Source: Lachnospira multipara ATCC 19207
Lineage (GTDB): Bacteria; Bacillota; Clostridia; Lachnospirales; Lachnospiraceae
DNA: 64,000 bases
Direction: 5' to 3'
Assembly: GCF_000424105.1 (NCBI RefSeq)
Contig: NZ_AUJG01000006.1
Span: 62,001-126,000, forward strand
Under the pieces are notes generated by a model. It was not told where the DNA came from and did no database searches. It was given only the letters and a program-made list of their open reading frames with translations. Made by a program: the position numbers and the translations under genes. The first letter of the stretch is position 1, and the number at the start of each line of letters is the position of its first letter. Positions 47,606 through 57,039 of the stretch are shown here, one piece after another.

Positions 47606-48085
47606 TTAATCCATTACAATATCAGTAACTTCGGCTCTTATTACCTTTACTAAATCCTTAGGATCAAGTTCAAGAGTTAAGCCCACTCTACCACCACTAA
47701 TATAGATTTTATCATAATCTAAGCAACTACTATGGATTACAGTTTTAAAACTTTTCTTCATTCCTAGAGGACTACATCCACCTCTAATATAACCTGTAAG
47801 TTTAGTTAAATCCTTTACATGAATTAATTCTACATTCTTCTCGCCAACAGCCTTAGCTGCTTTTTTAAAATCCACTTCAAGAGCTACAGGAATTACATAT
47901 ACATAGTGTTCTCCTGACTTTCCAACAGCAACTAAAGTCTTAAAACTTCTATCTGGGTCATGACCTAGAATCTCGGCTGAATGTACACCATCTGTAAATT
48001 CCTTAGCATCATAAGTCTCTTCTGTATATGCAATTTTATTTTTTTCCAAAAAACGCATAGCGTTTGTCTTAGCTTCTTTAGCCAT
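47606..48085 (-). CDS. ybaK: YbaK-type Cys-tRNA(Pro)/Cys-tRNA(Cys) deacylase
   Basis: A 159-residue editing protein that removes cysteine mischarged on tRNA-Pro. It matches the YbaK/EbsC group: the Lys in SFKTLVAVGK, VIPVALEVDFKKAAKA, the LTGYIRGGCSPLGMKK signature and ISGGRVGLTLEL. ATG 48085 follows AAGGAGTG; the longer frame adds a region without a plausible start. It lies 73 nt upstream of the deaminase-SLOG gene on the same strand. Confidence 0.94.
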   Translation of the reverse strand: MAKEAKTNAMRFLEKNKIAYTEETYDAKEFTDGVHSAEILGHDPDRSFKTLVAVGKSGEHYVYVIPVALEVDFKKAAKAVGEKNVELIHVKDLTKLTGYIRGGCSPLGMKKSFKTVIHSSCLDYDKIYISGGRVGLTLELDPKDLVKVIRAEVTDIVMD

Positions 48086-48182
48086 TATATCACTCCTTAT
48101 ATATATTATGATATCATACCATATTATTTTTATTAAGCATTGTAACAAAATTGATAGTATTCTTCCATTAAAATCTGAGTTT

Positions 48183-48304
48183 AAATCGAGTAGGCTGACT
48201 CCTACTCGATTTCGCACACGAACATTCCGCACTTAGTGCTCCATGTTCTTACGACCGGCAAATGAATTTGTATGCAAGCATCCATTCGCTTGCCGGTCTT
48301 GTGC
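48183..48304. repeat. Compound palindromic element, possible structured RNA
   Basis: Four nested or adjacent inverted repeats fill the gap after ybaK. AAATCGAGTAGG/CCTACTCGATTT lies at 48183-48212. An outer GCACA/TGTGC helix (48214-48218 with 48300-48304) encloses two arms. Arm one is GAACAT-tcc-GCAC-tta-GTGC-tcc-ATGTTC (48220-48248). Arm two is a 15-position stem with one mismatch at 48253-48298. Together they form a three-way junction. No coding frame is seen. Confidence 0.6.
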
Positions 48305-48308
48305 AACA

Positions 48309-48347
48309 AAAAACCGAATTTAGATTTTCAAATCTAAATCCGGTTTC
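48309..48347 (-). terminator. Terminator of the small membrane protein gene
   Basis: AAACCGGATTTAGATT pairs with AATCTAAATTCGGTTT on the minus strand (one mismatch), followed by a T-run. Confidence 0.88.
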
Positions 48348-48381
48348 TACATTTCTATTATCTTTATCTTACAAATTTACC

Positions 48382-48636
48382 TTAAAAAAGCCATATAACA
48401 AGTGCAAAAACAATAACTGCAAATAACAAATATGCAATTGATTCTATGACTTTTTTCTTAATTTCTTTTTCTTTATCTAAACATATTCTTACAACAACTA
48501 CAAACACAAGTAAAAGCATCAATAGCCCAACAGTTCTATGTGATAAGATAATATGTTTTTTATTTGCTATAAACATAAAAACTAGAAGTGATAAATATAT
48601 CAAATCAAATATTCCACTTATTACTCTTCTCTTCAT
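48382..48636 (-). CDS. Small membrane protein of unknown function
   Basis: An 84-residue protein with three predicted helices (about 4-22, 33-50 and 62-82) and short charged loops (ANKKH, DKEKEIKKK). ATG 48636 follows AAAGGAGA by 9 nt; the longer frame begins at a TTG upstream of this ribosome site. No family is recognised. It has its own terminator and is not linked in function to ybaK or pepT by sequence. Confidence 0.65.
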   Translation of the reverse strand: MKRRVISGIFDLIYLSLLVFMFIANKKHIILSHRTVGLLMLLLVFVVVVRICLDKEKEIKKKVIESIAYLLFAVIVFALVIWLF

Positions 48637-48729
48637 GTACTTTATCTCCTTTTTATCGTTTGTTAGTACTAACAAATGTAAGTTTAAACTATTTAAAGAG
48701 CTATGTCAACTATTATAATTTATTTATTA

Positions 48730-48761
48730 AAAAAAGAGACAAACGATTTTGTCTCTTTTTT
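48730..48761 (-). terminator. Terminator of pepT
   Basis: AAAAGAGACAAA and TTTGTCTCTTTT form a hairpin with T-runs on both strands, 24 nt past the pepT stop. Confidence 0.88.
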
Positions 48762-48784
48762 CAAATTTATTATAAAACAATCTC

Positions 48785-50017
48785 TTATTTAGCAAAATTA
48801 CAGCAAGCAAGTAAAGTAAGCATCTCTGTAATCTTTTCCATAGATTCTACGCATACATATTCGTAAATGCCATGGAAGTTATGTCCGCCTGCGCAAAGGT
48901 TTGGACAAGGTAAGCCCTTATATGAAAGAGCTGCACCATCTGTACCACCACGAATTGGAACTACCTTAGGCACTACATCTAACTTCTTGAAAGCTTCAAC
49001 TGCGCCATTTACTAAGAACATGTAATCTGGCTCAACCTTTTCTCTCATGTTGTAGTATGTATCTGAAATATCAGCTGTTACTCTGCCTTCGCCGTACTTC
49101 TGATTTAAGAAGCTTGCGATTGACTTAAGTAATTCCTTCTTAGCTTCAAACTTAGCTCTATCATGATCTCTTACAATATACTGTAACTTAGCCTCGCTTG
49201 TGTTACCTTCCATGCTTATAAGATGAATGAAGCCTTCATAACCTTCTGTGTATTCTGGCTTTTCATTCTGAGGTAACATTTTCTCAAATTCCATAGCAAT
49301 TGAAGCTGCATTAACCATCTTATTCTTAGCTTCACCTGGATGAACATTTCTACCAGCCACCTTAATTACTGCGGCTGCAGCGTTGAAATTTTCAAACTCG
49401 ATTTCTCCTAAAGCACCACCATCAACTGTATATGCATAATCTGCACCGAATCTTTCTAAGTCAAAGTGTGCTGTACCAACACCGATTTCTTCATCTGGTG
49501 TAAAGGCAATAGCAATTCTACCATGCTTTCTTTCTGGATGATTGATGATTTCGCTAGCCATTGTCATGATTTCTGCAATACCTGACTTATCATCAGAACC
49601 AAGTAGTGTTGTACCATCTGTAACTATAAGTGACTTTCCCTTGTAATCAAGTAATTCTGGAAAATCAACAGGACTCATCTTAATGTCCTTTTCCTTATTT
49701 AAAATGATTTCGCTTCCATCATAGTTTTCAATTGTTCTTGGCTTAACATCCTTACCACTAGCATCTGGTGCTGTATCCATGTGTGAAATAAAACCAAGAG
49801 TCTTAGTATTCTCTGGATCATTAGCTGGGATGTGACCATAAACATAGCAATACTTCTCATCAAGGTAAGCATCCTCAATACCCATCTCAAGCATTTCTTT
49901 TTGTAACATTCTAGCAAGATCAAACTGTCTAGCTGTACTAGGGCTTGTCTGGCTTTCATCATCTGATGTAGTGTGAACACTAACATATCTTAAAAATTTC
50001 TCAATAACTTCTGACAT
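48785..50017 (-). CDS. pepT: Peptidase T (tripeptide aminopeptidase)
   Basis: A 410-residue M20-family zinc aminopeptidase that removes N-terminal residues from tripeptides. Metal and catalytic motifs are GFISHMDTAPD, LGSDDKSGIAE, FTPDEEIGVG, YTVDGGALGE and the late GGTDGAALSYKGLPCPNL, with CAGGHNFHG near the end. ATG 50017 follows GGAGAATAT; the longer frame adds 18 residues without a ribosome site. The length equals known PepT. A 42-nt remnant of a GH13 gene lies 55 nt upstream of its start. Confidence 0.96.
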   Translation of the reverse strand: MSEVIEKFLRYVSVHTTSDDESQTSPSTARQFDLARMLQKEMLEMGIEDAYLDEKYCYVYGHIPANDPENTKTLGFISHMDTAPDASGKDVKPRTIENYDGSEIILNKEKDIKMSPVDFPELLDYKGKSLIVTDGTTLLGSDDKSGIAEIMTMASEIINHPERKHGRIAIAFTPDEEIGVGTAHFDLERFGADYAYTVDGGALGEIEFENFNAAAAVIKVAGRNVHPGEAKNKMVNAASIAMEFEKMLPQNEKPEYTEGYEGFIHLISMEGNTSEAKLQYIVRDHDRAKFEAKKELLKSIASFLNQKYGEGRVTADISDTYYNMREKVEPDYMFLVNGAVEAFKKLDVVPKVVPIRGGTDGAALSYKGLPCPNLCAGGHNFHGIYEYVCVESMEKITEMLTLLACCNFAK

Positions 50018-50071
50018 ATATTCTCCTGCCTTTGTATAAATAAATGTTTTTGCCTCATGATTATAGCACAT

Positions 50072-50113
50072 TTACTTATAGTTATAAACTCTGCATTCGT
50101 AGGGCCTTAGAAT
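50072..50113 (-). pseudogene. Remnant of the 3' end of a second GH13 gene
   Basis: These 42 nt match 50818-50859, the last 42 nt of the GH13 gene, at 39 positions. Read on the minus strand they encode ILRPYECRVYNYK and a stop, against ILRPYECRVYKYE and a stop in the intact gene. Similarity ends sharply at 50113. This points to a lost tandem glucosidase copy, or to a duplication made when the lipoprotein gene arrived between the two tails. Confidence 0.7.
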
Positions 50114-50252
50114 TGAAAAATATCATGTCTTTTATTCGAATTATTTACATTTAATATTATATATATTAAAATATAGATAGTGGTTATCGCAGTAGCGTTA
50201 CATAAAATGCTAATGGGAATTTTTCATATGAGCTAGGAGGGGAATCAAGATC

Positions 50253-50759
50253 ATGGATTTACACAAGATACTTCTAAAGCTATCTATTATAACAATGATA
50301 TTAAGTATAACTGCTTGTTCTACTTCGGTTAAATATAGCTCAATCTTCCCAAGAAATGAGAAGGGTTATCCAAAAGCAAACTGTCTTATAATTAATAAAA
50401 CTGTCTACACTATTGGTGATACCTCTTTAAATTATTTTGATCAAAAAAAATACGAAGTTAACATTTCCAGCGAAAGCCTTAAAAATAACACCCTTACTGT
50501 TGTTTTACCTGGCATGTACGCAATTAACACTTGGGTAATCTCTGACTCTAATGACTATAAAGTCATAAATACTGACATAGAAGAATGTTACATTAAAGGG
50601 GTTGTCCCAGAAGGTCCTTCACCTGATCTACAAATTTTTAAGATTGAGATTTCAGATAATTGCCAATCAATTTCCTTTAAATGGACCAATGTTAATTATA
50701 TGAACGAAGATTTTGAGCAAATTGAAGAAGATTCATTATTATTAATAAATATAGACTAA
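50253..50759 (+). CDS. Small lipoprotein of unknown function
   Basis: A 168-residue protein. A signal sequence ends in the lipobox LSITAC, so Cys22 is probably lipidated. The mature part is rich in Ile, Asn, Asp and aromatic residues with an alternating pattern that suggests a beta-sandwich (TLTVVLPGMY, FKIEISDN, SISFKWTNV). No family is recognised. ATG follows AGGAGGGG by 9 nt. It lies between the GH13 remnant and the intact GH13 tail, and so within a region that has been rearranged. Confidence 0.7.
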   Translation: MDLHKILLKLSIITMILSITACSTSVKYSSIFPRNEKGYPKANCLIINKTVYTIGDTSLNYFDQKKYEVNISSESLKNNTLTVVLPGMYAINTWVISDSNDYKVINTDIEECYIKGVVPEGPSPDLQIFKIEISDNCQSISFKWTNVNYMNEDFEQIEEDSLLLINID

Positions 50760-50764
50760 AATAA

Positions 50765-50801
50765 AGAGATGAAAATTGTTTTACATGCAATTTTCATCTC
50801 T
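50765..50801. terminator. Hairpin between convergent genes
   Basis: AGAGATGAAAATTG and CAATTTTCATCTCT form a perfect 14-bp stem with a 9-nt loop. Flanks are T-rich but broken on both strands. It can serve the lipoprotein gene (+) and GH13 (-). Confidence 0.7.
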
Positions 50802-50817
50802 GTTAATTTATAAATTA

Positions 50818-52485
50818 TTACTCATACTTATAAACTCTGCATTCATAGGGCCTTAGAATATCTAGTCTATGTCCATCCTCGTAATTACTAAGTTTAAGCT
50901 CGCCCTTTAATCCTTCATATTCTTCTGGCATTTTATAGCTTATATATTTCCCTTTTAAATTACAGATTATTAAAAACTTTTCTGAAGATAATGTTCTTTC
51001 ATAAGTATATACATTTTTATCCTTAGGAAAATATTCCTTATAGTCGCCCCATATGAGTGCGTCGTTATCTTTCCTTAATTTAAGGGCTTTTCTATAGAAA
51101 TTTAAAATGCTCTTTTCATCCTCTTCCTGGGCTTTTACATTTATCTTCTTATAGTTTGGATTTAAGTAAAACCAAGGTTTCACAGTTGAAAAGTCGGCAT
51201 ATTTTCCATCAGACCATTGCATAGGTGTTCTTGCTGAATCTCTTGAACCCTCGCCAATATAGTAAAGGCGCTGGGATTTGGACTTCTTAGTATGAAAGGT
51301 CATGTATGCATTTTTAGAGGAAATATCCTCGTACTTATCGATAGAATTTAAGCGAAGGTTAGTCATGCCGATTTCCTGGCCCTGATAAATAAAGGGACAT
51401 CCTTGAAGGAAAATGTAACTAGCTGCCAAACTTGTAGCACTCTCCCTCCACAGCTTCTCACTACCATATCTACTAACAACTCTTGGATGATCGTGATTCT
51501 CGATATATACGCAGTTCCAAGACTTGCCATTCATGGCGTACTGCCACTTTGAGAAGGCCTTCTTATATTTAATTACACTAAATGGTCGTCTTATAAAATC
51601 CGAGAGGAAATTATCGGCATTCATGTAATCAAAGGTAATTACCATATCTAAAGACTTCGTATCCCCAGTTAAATAAGGCATTGCCTTATCTGGACCTGTC
51701 ATTGGCATCTCACCCATCTGGAAGCAATCGTAATCCTCGCAGACTTCTCTAAATTCCTTCATATACTCATGAATATGTGGTCCATGCTGAGTGTAGCGAA
51801 GTCCGTTAATCATTGGAAGCTCTGGATAGCCATTAGGAAGTCCTTCCACTTTAGATATAAAGGCAATGGAATCTTCTCTAAAGCCATCCACGCCTAAATC
51901 AAGCCAAAAGCGCATAATATCTTTGATTTCCTCACGAACCCTTGGATTATCCATATTTAAATCAGGCTGTTTCTTGGCAAAAAAATGTAAATAGTACTGA
52001 CCTCTTTCTTCGTTATATTCCCAAGCTTTCCCTTCAAAAAGCGAGTTCCAATTATTTGGAAGTAACTTCTTACCTTTTTTATCTGTCTTGCCATCGCGCC
52101 AGATATAGTAATCTTTATAAGGGTTATCATCCCCACCCTTACAGCTTTCCTTAAACCAAAAATGTTCATCAGAGGTGTGATTTATAACTAAATCCATAAC
52201 AACCTTCATGCCCAGTTTGTGAGCTTTATCAAGGACTTTTTTAAACTGCTCTAAATCGCCATAATCTGGGTGAATGTCCTTGTAATCTGAAACATCATAG
52301 CCATAATCTGCATTTGGCGATGGGTAAATTGGCGAAAACCAGATTCCATCAATTCCCAAAGACTTGATGTATTCTAGCTTGTCATAAACCCCATATAAAT
52401 CGCCGATTCCATCCCCGTTGCCATCTGCAAAGGAACGAATCCAAATCTGATAAAATGCCATATCTTTAAACCAATTATTATTCAT
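50818..52485 (-). CDS. GH13 alpha-glucosidase (oligo-1,6-glucosidase type)
   Basis: A 555-residue cytoplasmic glycoside hydrolase of the alpha-amylase clan. The N-terminal FYQIWIRSFADGNGDGIGDL and GIDGIWFSPIYPSPNADYGYDVSDY motifs are typical of the oligo-1,6-glucosidase/maltase group. The nucleophile is the Asp in GFREDSI, the acid/base the Glu in MGEMPM, and the stabiliser the second Asp of ENHDHPR. It releases glucose from short alpha-glucans such as isomaltose or maltose; exact specificity is not readable. A start with weak AAGGGGATAAG precedes the ATG. It is divergent from the GH1 gene. Confidence 0.9.
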   Translation of the reverse strand: MNNNWFKDMAFYQIWIRSFADGNGDGIGDLYGVYDKLEYIKSLGIDGIWFSPIYPSPNADYGYDVSDYKDIHPDYGDLEQFKKVLDKAHKLGMKVVMDLVINHTSDEHFWFKESCKGGDDNPYKDYYIWRDGKTDKKGKKLLPNNWNSLFEGKAWEYNEERGQYYLHFFAKKQPDLNMDNPRVREEIKDIMRFWLDLGVDGFREDSIAFISKVEGLPNGYPELPMINGLRYTQHGPHIHEYMKEFREVCEDYDCFQMGEMPMTGPDKAMPYLTGDTKSLDMVITFDYMNADNFLSDFIRRPFSVIKYKKAFSKWQYAMNGKSWNCVYIENHDHPRVVSRYGSEKLWRESATSLAASYIFLQGCPFIYQGQEIGMTNLRLNSIDKYEDISSKNAYMTFHTKKSKSQRLYYIGEGSRDSARTPMQWSDGKYADFSTVKPWFYLNPNYKKINVKAQEEDEKSILNFYRKALKLRKDNDALIWGDYKEYFPKDKNVYTYERTLSSEKFLIICNLKGKYISYKMPEEYEGLKGELKLSNYEDGHRLDILRPYECRVYKYE

Positions 52486-54256
<1,771 letters not shown>

Positions 54257-54291
54257 GATTGCGATAGAATTTTTAAAATGAATGTGAATCC

Positions 54292-54327
54292 GGCACATGG
54301 TAGAAATTAACCATGTGCCTTCTTTTA
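54292..54327 (+). terminator. Terminator after the GH1 gene
   Basis: GGCACATGGT pairs with ACCATGTGCC around an 8-nt loop, followed by TTCTTTT. Confidence 0.8.
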
Positions 54328-54378
54328 TGACTTGGGTGGTGGCTTTAAAATCTGAGGTCGCAGAAATATATATTATTT

Positions 54379-54445
54379 TTTCATTTCGTCAGATAAATAA
54401 TATCATCTATCTGACGAAATGAAATAAGACATACCTTTCTCCGAC
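54379..54445. repeat. 67-nt direct repeat, left copy, with hairpin
   Basis: Identical at 62 of 67 positions to 59641-59707 in the same orientation. It contains a 15-bp perfect stem (54381-54395 with 54408-54422) around a 12-nt loop, then the tail AAGACATACCTTTCTC. The two copies bracket the AT-rich cassette. Confidence 0.88.
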
Positions 54446-54451
54446 TGAGTT

Positions 54452-54522
54452 AAAAGCGACAAGTTAATAATGATATGTATTATAATTCTGGGTACATATC
54501 ATAACAACTTGTCGCTTTTTTT
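54452..54522. terminator. Long hairpin at the end of the LytTR gene
   Basis: AAAAGCGACAAGTT (54452-54465) pairs with AACTTGTCGCTTTT (54506-54519). An inner ATGATATGTA/TACATATCAT helix extends it. T-runs on both strands allow termination of the regulator (-) and of read-through from the + strand. Confidence 0.75.
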
Positions 54523-55228
54523 AATCAATTATATTCATCAAATGTGCTTTTTTTATTTTTAAATATTTCCTAGGAGATATGTCAAGTTGTTCTCCATTTC
54601 TCATAACCAAAATCTCTTTTTCAATCCTAATAGTATCTTTTAAGTTCACTATTGTAGACTGATTAACTTTAAAAAAGAATTTTTTATCTAGTTTATTATA
54701 AATTTCTTTTAATGAATTTTTACACGTAAATTTATCTCTATCAGTAGAAATAACTACATTTCTTTTACTAGTCACTATATAGTTAATAGTATTAATATCA
54801 ACATCTATATTTCCTAAACCAACAACATGAATTTCTATCCTACTAGAATTTTTAGTGATATATGATAATATAGCTTCAGAAAACTCTTCATCAAAAAAAT
54901 CATACTCAATATAACGATATGCACCTACAAGATAACCTTCTTTTGCTCTTTTTATATCATTAGATACCAATATAATTTTTGAGTTTTTATCTAACTCTAA
55001 ACACTTATAAGCTAAATCTATTCCATCCATATCACACATATTAATATCTATAACAATAAAATCATATGATATTTCTTTTGATTCATTTAAAAATTCTACT
55101 CCAGACGAATATTTTTTATAACGTATTTTTTTATTAAATACAATAATTTTATTTTCCTCTATTTTTTTTATTGTTCTTTTGATTAATTCTTCATTTAAAA
55201 ACCCGTATCCTATAATAGCAATATTCAA
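54521..55228 (-). CDS. LytTR-type response regulator, orphan
   Basis: A 235-residue regulator. The REC domain (about 1-120) has phospho-Asp in VIDINMCDMDG, but the conserved Lys near residue 104 is replaced (RYIEYDFF). The C-terminal LytTR DNA-binding domain (about 130-232) has KNSLKEIYNKLD and FFKVNQSTIVNLKDTIRI. TTG 55228 lies 6 nt after GGAG and gives MNIAIIGYG; the ATG 6 nt earlier touches the ribosome site. It is the last gene of the cassette operon, 15 nt after the permease. No kinase is encoded with it, so it may be driven by another signal. Confidence 0.85.
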   Translation of the reverse strand: MNIAIIGYGFLNEELIKRTIKKIEENKIIVFNKKIRYKKYSSGVEFLNESKEISYDFIVIDINMCDMDGIDLAYKCLELDKNSKIILVSNDIKRAKEGYLVGAYRYIEYDFFDEEFSEAILSYITKNSSRIEIHVVGLGNIDVDINTINYIVTSKRNVVISTDRDKFTCKNSLKEIYNKLDKKFFFKVNQSTIVNLKDTIRIEKEILVMRNGEQLDISPRKYLKIKKAHLMNIID

Positions 55229-55249
55229 AAACATCTCCTTTTATTAATA

Positions 55250-56425
55250 TCAAAACAAAACTTCTCTATACATTTTTCTATTCAAGATTTTTTGTGTATA
55301 TAGTTTTAATTCAATTGTAGAAATTCCAATAAATAAAATTATTGTGATAGCCAAATCAATTACAAAATAATAGATTCCATACCCTGATATAATATCAAAT
55401 TCAAAATGACTTTTTAAAAGTGTAAATAAAATTATCGATACTACAAAAGAAATTGAAAAACATATAACACTGTCAATTAAAAATCCTATTAATTCTATTG
55501 CAATTATTTTCTTTTTCCCAAAATTCAAAATACCCATTAATGCAATTTCTCTTTTTCGTGTATTTAAATTTTGATTAATATTAGCTTTTAAATTAGTTAT
55601 ACTAAAAAACGCTAATACCAAAATAACTATAGAACTAACTATTGTAATAACTTTTGCATATTCAGGTAATATTCCTGTATTTTTTAAATCATATCTAATT
55701 AACAAATTATCATAGTTATTATTTAATTCATTTTCTATTTCTTTAAAATAAGAAACATCTTTTACAGTTGCAATGATTCTTGTATTATCAAATAATCCAA
55801 AATCAATCATATTGTTATTATAGTAATTAATTGCTTCTGTTTCATCTACAAGTATCAATGGCTCTGGTAACAAATTTAGTTTTATTTCATTATAATAATC
55901 AGTTATTTCTAGTTGTTTTTCAGTATAATTTATTTCTTGTATTCCATTTTCATCAATCGTTTTGTACGCACTATATAAAACAAAACTATCTGTTTTATTA
56001 TTTTCTTTGTATGTTTCAGGTATATACAAAAAATTATCTAATTCTTCATTTGCATTTATCCCAAAACTTTTTAACATATCTTTTGTTACACCAAACATAT
56101 AATATGTTATATCTGAATCACTTTGCATGTCCATATTTGTTACTGGCACTGTAAGGTCATATACACAACCTTCTATTTTGTCATTTGATCTTAAATCATT
56201 ATAAATTGATTTAAGACTTTCATTTCTTGTATCATCAACTATTATTTCCATAAACTTTAAGCTGTTATTATCAACAATATCATGTTTCATAACGCCTGTC
56301 ATCTGAAAGACGATACCTATTATTAAATTTATTATCAATATAAATGAAACTAATGTTACTATTGCTGAAACCGCATTTTTTAAATTAATCTTCCAAAAAA
56401 TTACGGATGCCCTCATTATTCGCAT
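55250..56425 (-). CDS. ABC transporter permease, MacB/FtsX topology
   Basis: A 391-residue membrane protein with one helix (about 17-40), a large extracellular domain (about 41-255) and three helices near 258-280, 303-328 and 348-372. This is the arrangement of MacB/FtsX-type permeases, which couple ATP hydrolysis to work outside the membrane rather than to classical transport. ATG 56425 overlaps the stop of the ATPase gene by 10 nt. The extracellular domain is not recognised. With the ATPase it could export, release or provide resistance to the secreted protein encoded upstream. Confidence 0.82.
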   Translation of the reverse strand: MRIMRASVIFWKINLKNAVSAIVTLVSFILIINLIIGIVFQMTGVMKHDIVDNNSLKFMEIIVDDTRNESLKSIYNDLRSNDKIEGCVYDLTVPVTNMDMQSDSDITYYMFGVTKDMLKSFGINANEELDNFLYIPETYKENNKTDSFVLYSAYKTIDENGIQEINYTEKQLEITDYYNEIKLNLLPEPLILVDETEAINYYNNNMIDFGLFDNTRIIATVKDVSYFKEIENELNNNYDNLLIRYDLKNTGILPEYAKVITIVSSIVILVLAFFSITNLKANINQNLNTRKREIALMGILNFGKKKIIAIELIGFLIDSVICFSISFVVSIILFTLLKSHFEFDIISGYGIYYFVIDLAITIILFIGISTIELKLYTQKILNRKMYREVLF

Positions 56426-57030
56426 ATCAACTTTCCTCCTTTTAGTCTAAGGATTTCATCTGCTATACAATCAAATGAATCGTCATGTGTAGCTATAATA
56501 ATTAATGAATTATCATTTTTCATTTTTTCAAATATTCTTTTTATCTTTTCTACATTTTTTTCATCTATATTTGCACTAGGTTCATCCGCAAAAATAATAT
56601 CATTCTTCTTTACAATAGCTCTTGCAAGTGCTAATCTCTGTTTTTCTCCACCTGACAATAATTTTGCTTTTTGCTTTATTTTATCAGTTAATCCCAATTC
56701 ACCAATCGTTTTAATTATTATATTCTCTATTTCGCTTTTGTTATAATTTGTTGTCATTAATAAATCCACAAATAAGTTATCGTATACTGTTAATTCTTCA
56801 AAAACATTAAAATTTTGAAAAACAAAACCAAATTTTTTATTTTTTTCTACAATGACTTGTCCATTATCAATATTCTGTAAACCTGCACAAATTTCTAAAA
56901 GACTTGTCTTTCCTGCTCCAGATTCTCCTTTTATTAAATAAATATTGCCTAATGAAAATACTTTAGTAACATCATTTAATATTGTTTTATCACCTAATCT
57001 TTTTGTAACTCTATCTAATTTTATTGTCAT
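56416..57030 (-). CDS. ABC transporter ATP-binding protein, MacB/LolD type
   Basis: A 204-residue ATPase. Walker A is GESGAGKTS near residue 36, the Q-loop is FGFVFQNFNVF, the signature is LSGGEKQRLALARAI, Walker B is IIFADEPSANID and the H-loop is IIATHDD. All are intact. It energises the following permease, with which it overlaps. It begins 9 nt after the 550-residue helical protein. Codon use is strongly AT-rich, like the rest of the cassette. Confidence 0.93.
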   Translation of the reverse strand: MTIKLDRVTKRLGDKTILNDVTKVFSLGNIYLIKGESGAGKTSLLEICAGLQNIDNGQVIVEKNKKFGFVFQNFNVFEELTVYDNLFVDLLMTTNYNKSEIENIIIKTIGELGLTDKIKQKAKLLSGGEKQRLALARAIVKKNDIIFADEPSANIDEKNVEKIKRIFEKMKNDNSLIIIATHDDSFDCIADEILRLKGGKLICE

Positions 57031-57039
57031 TATTTTCCT

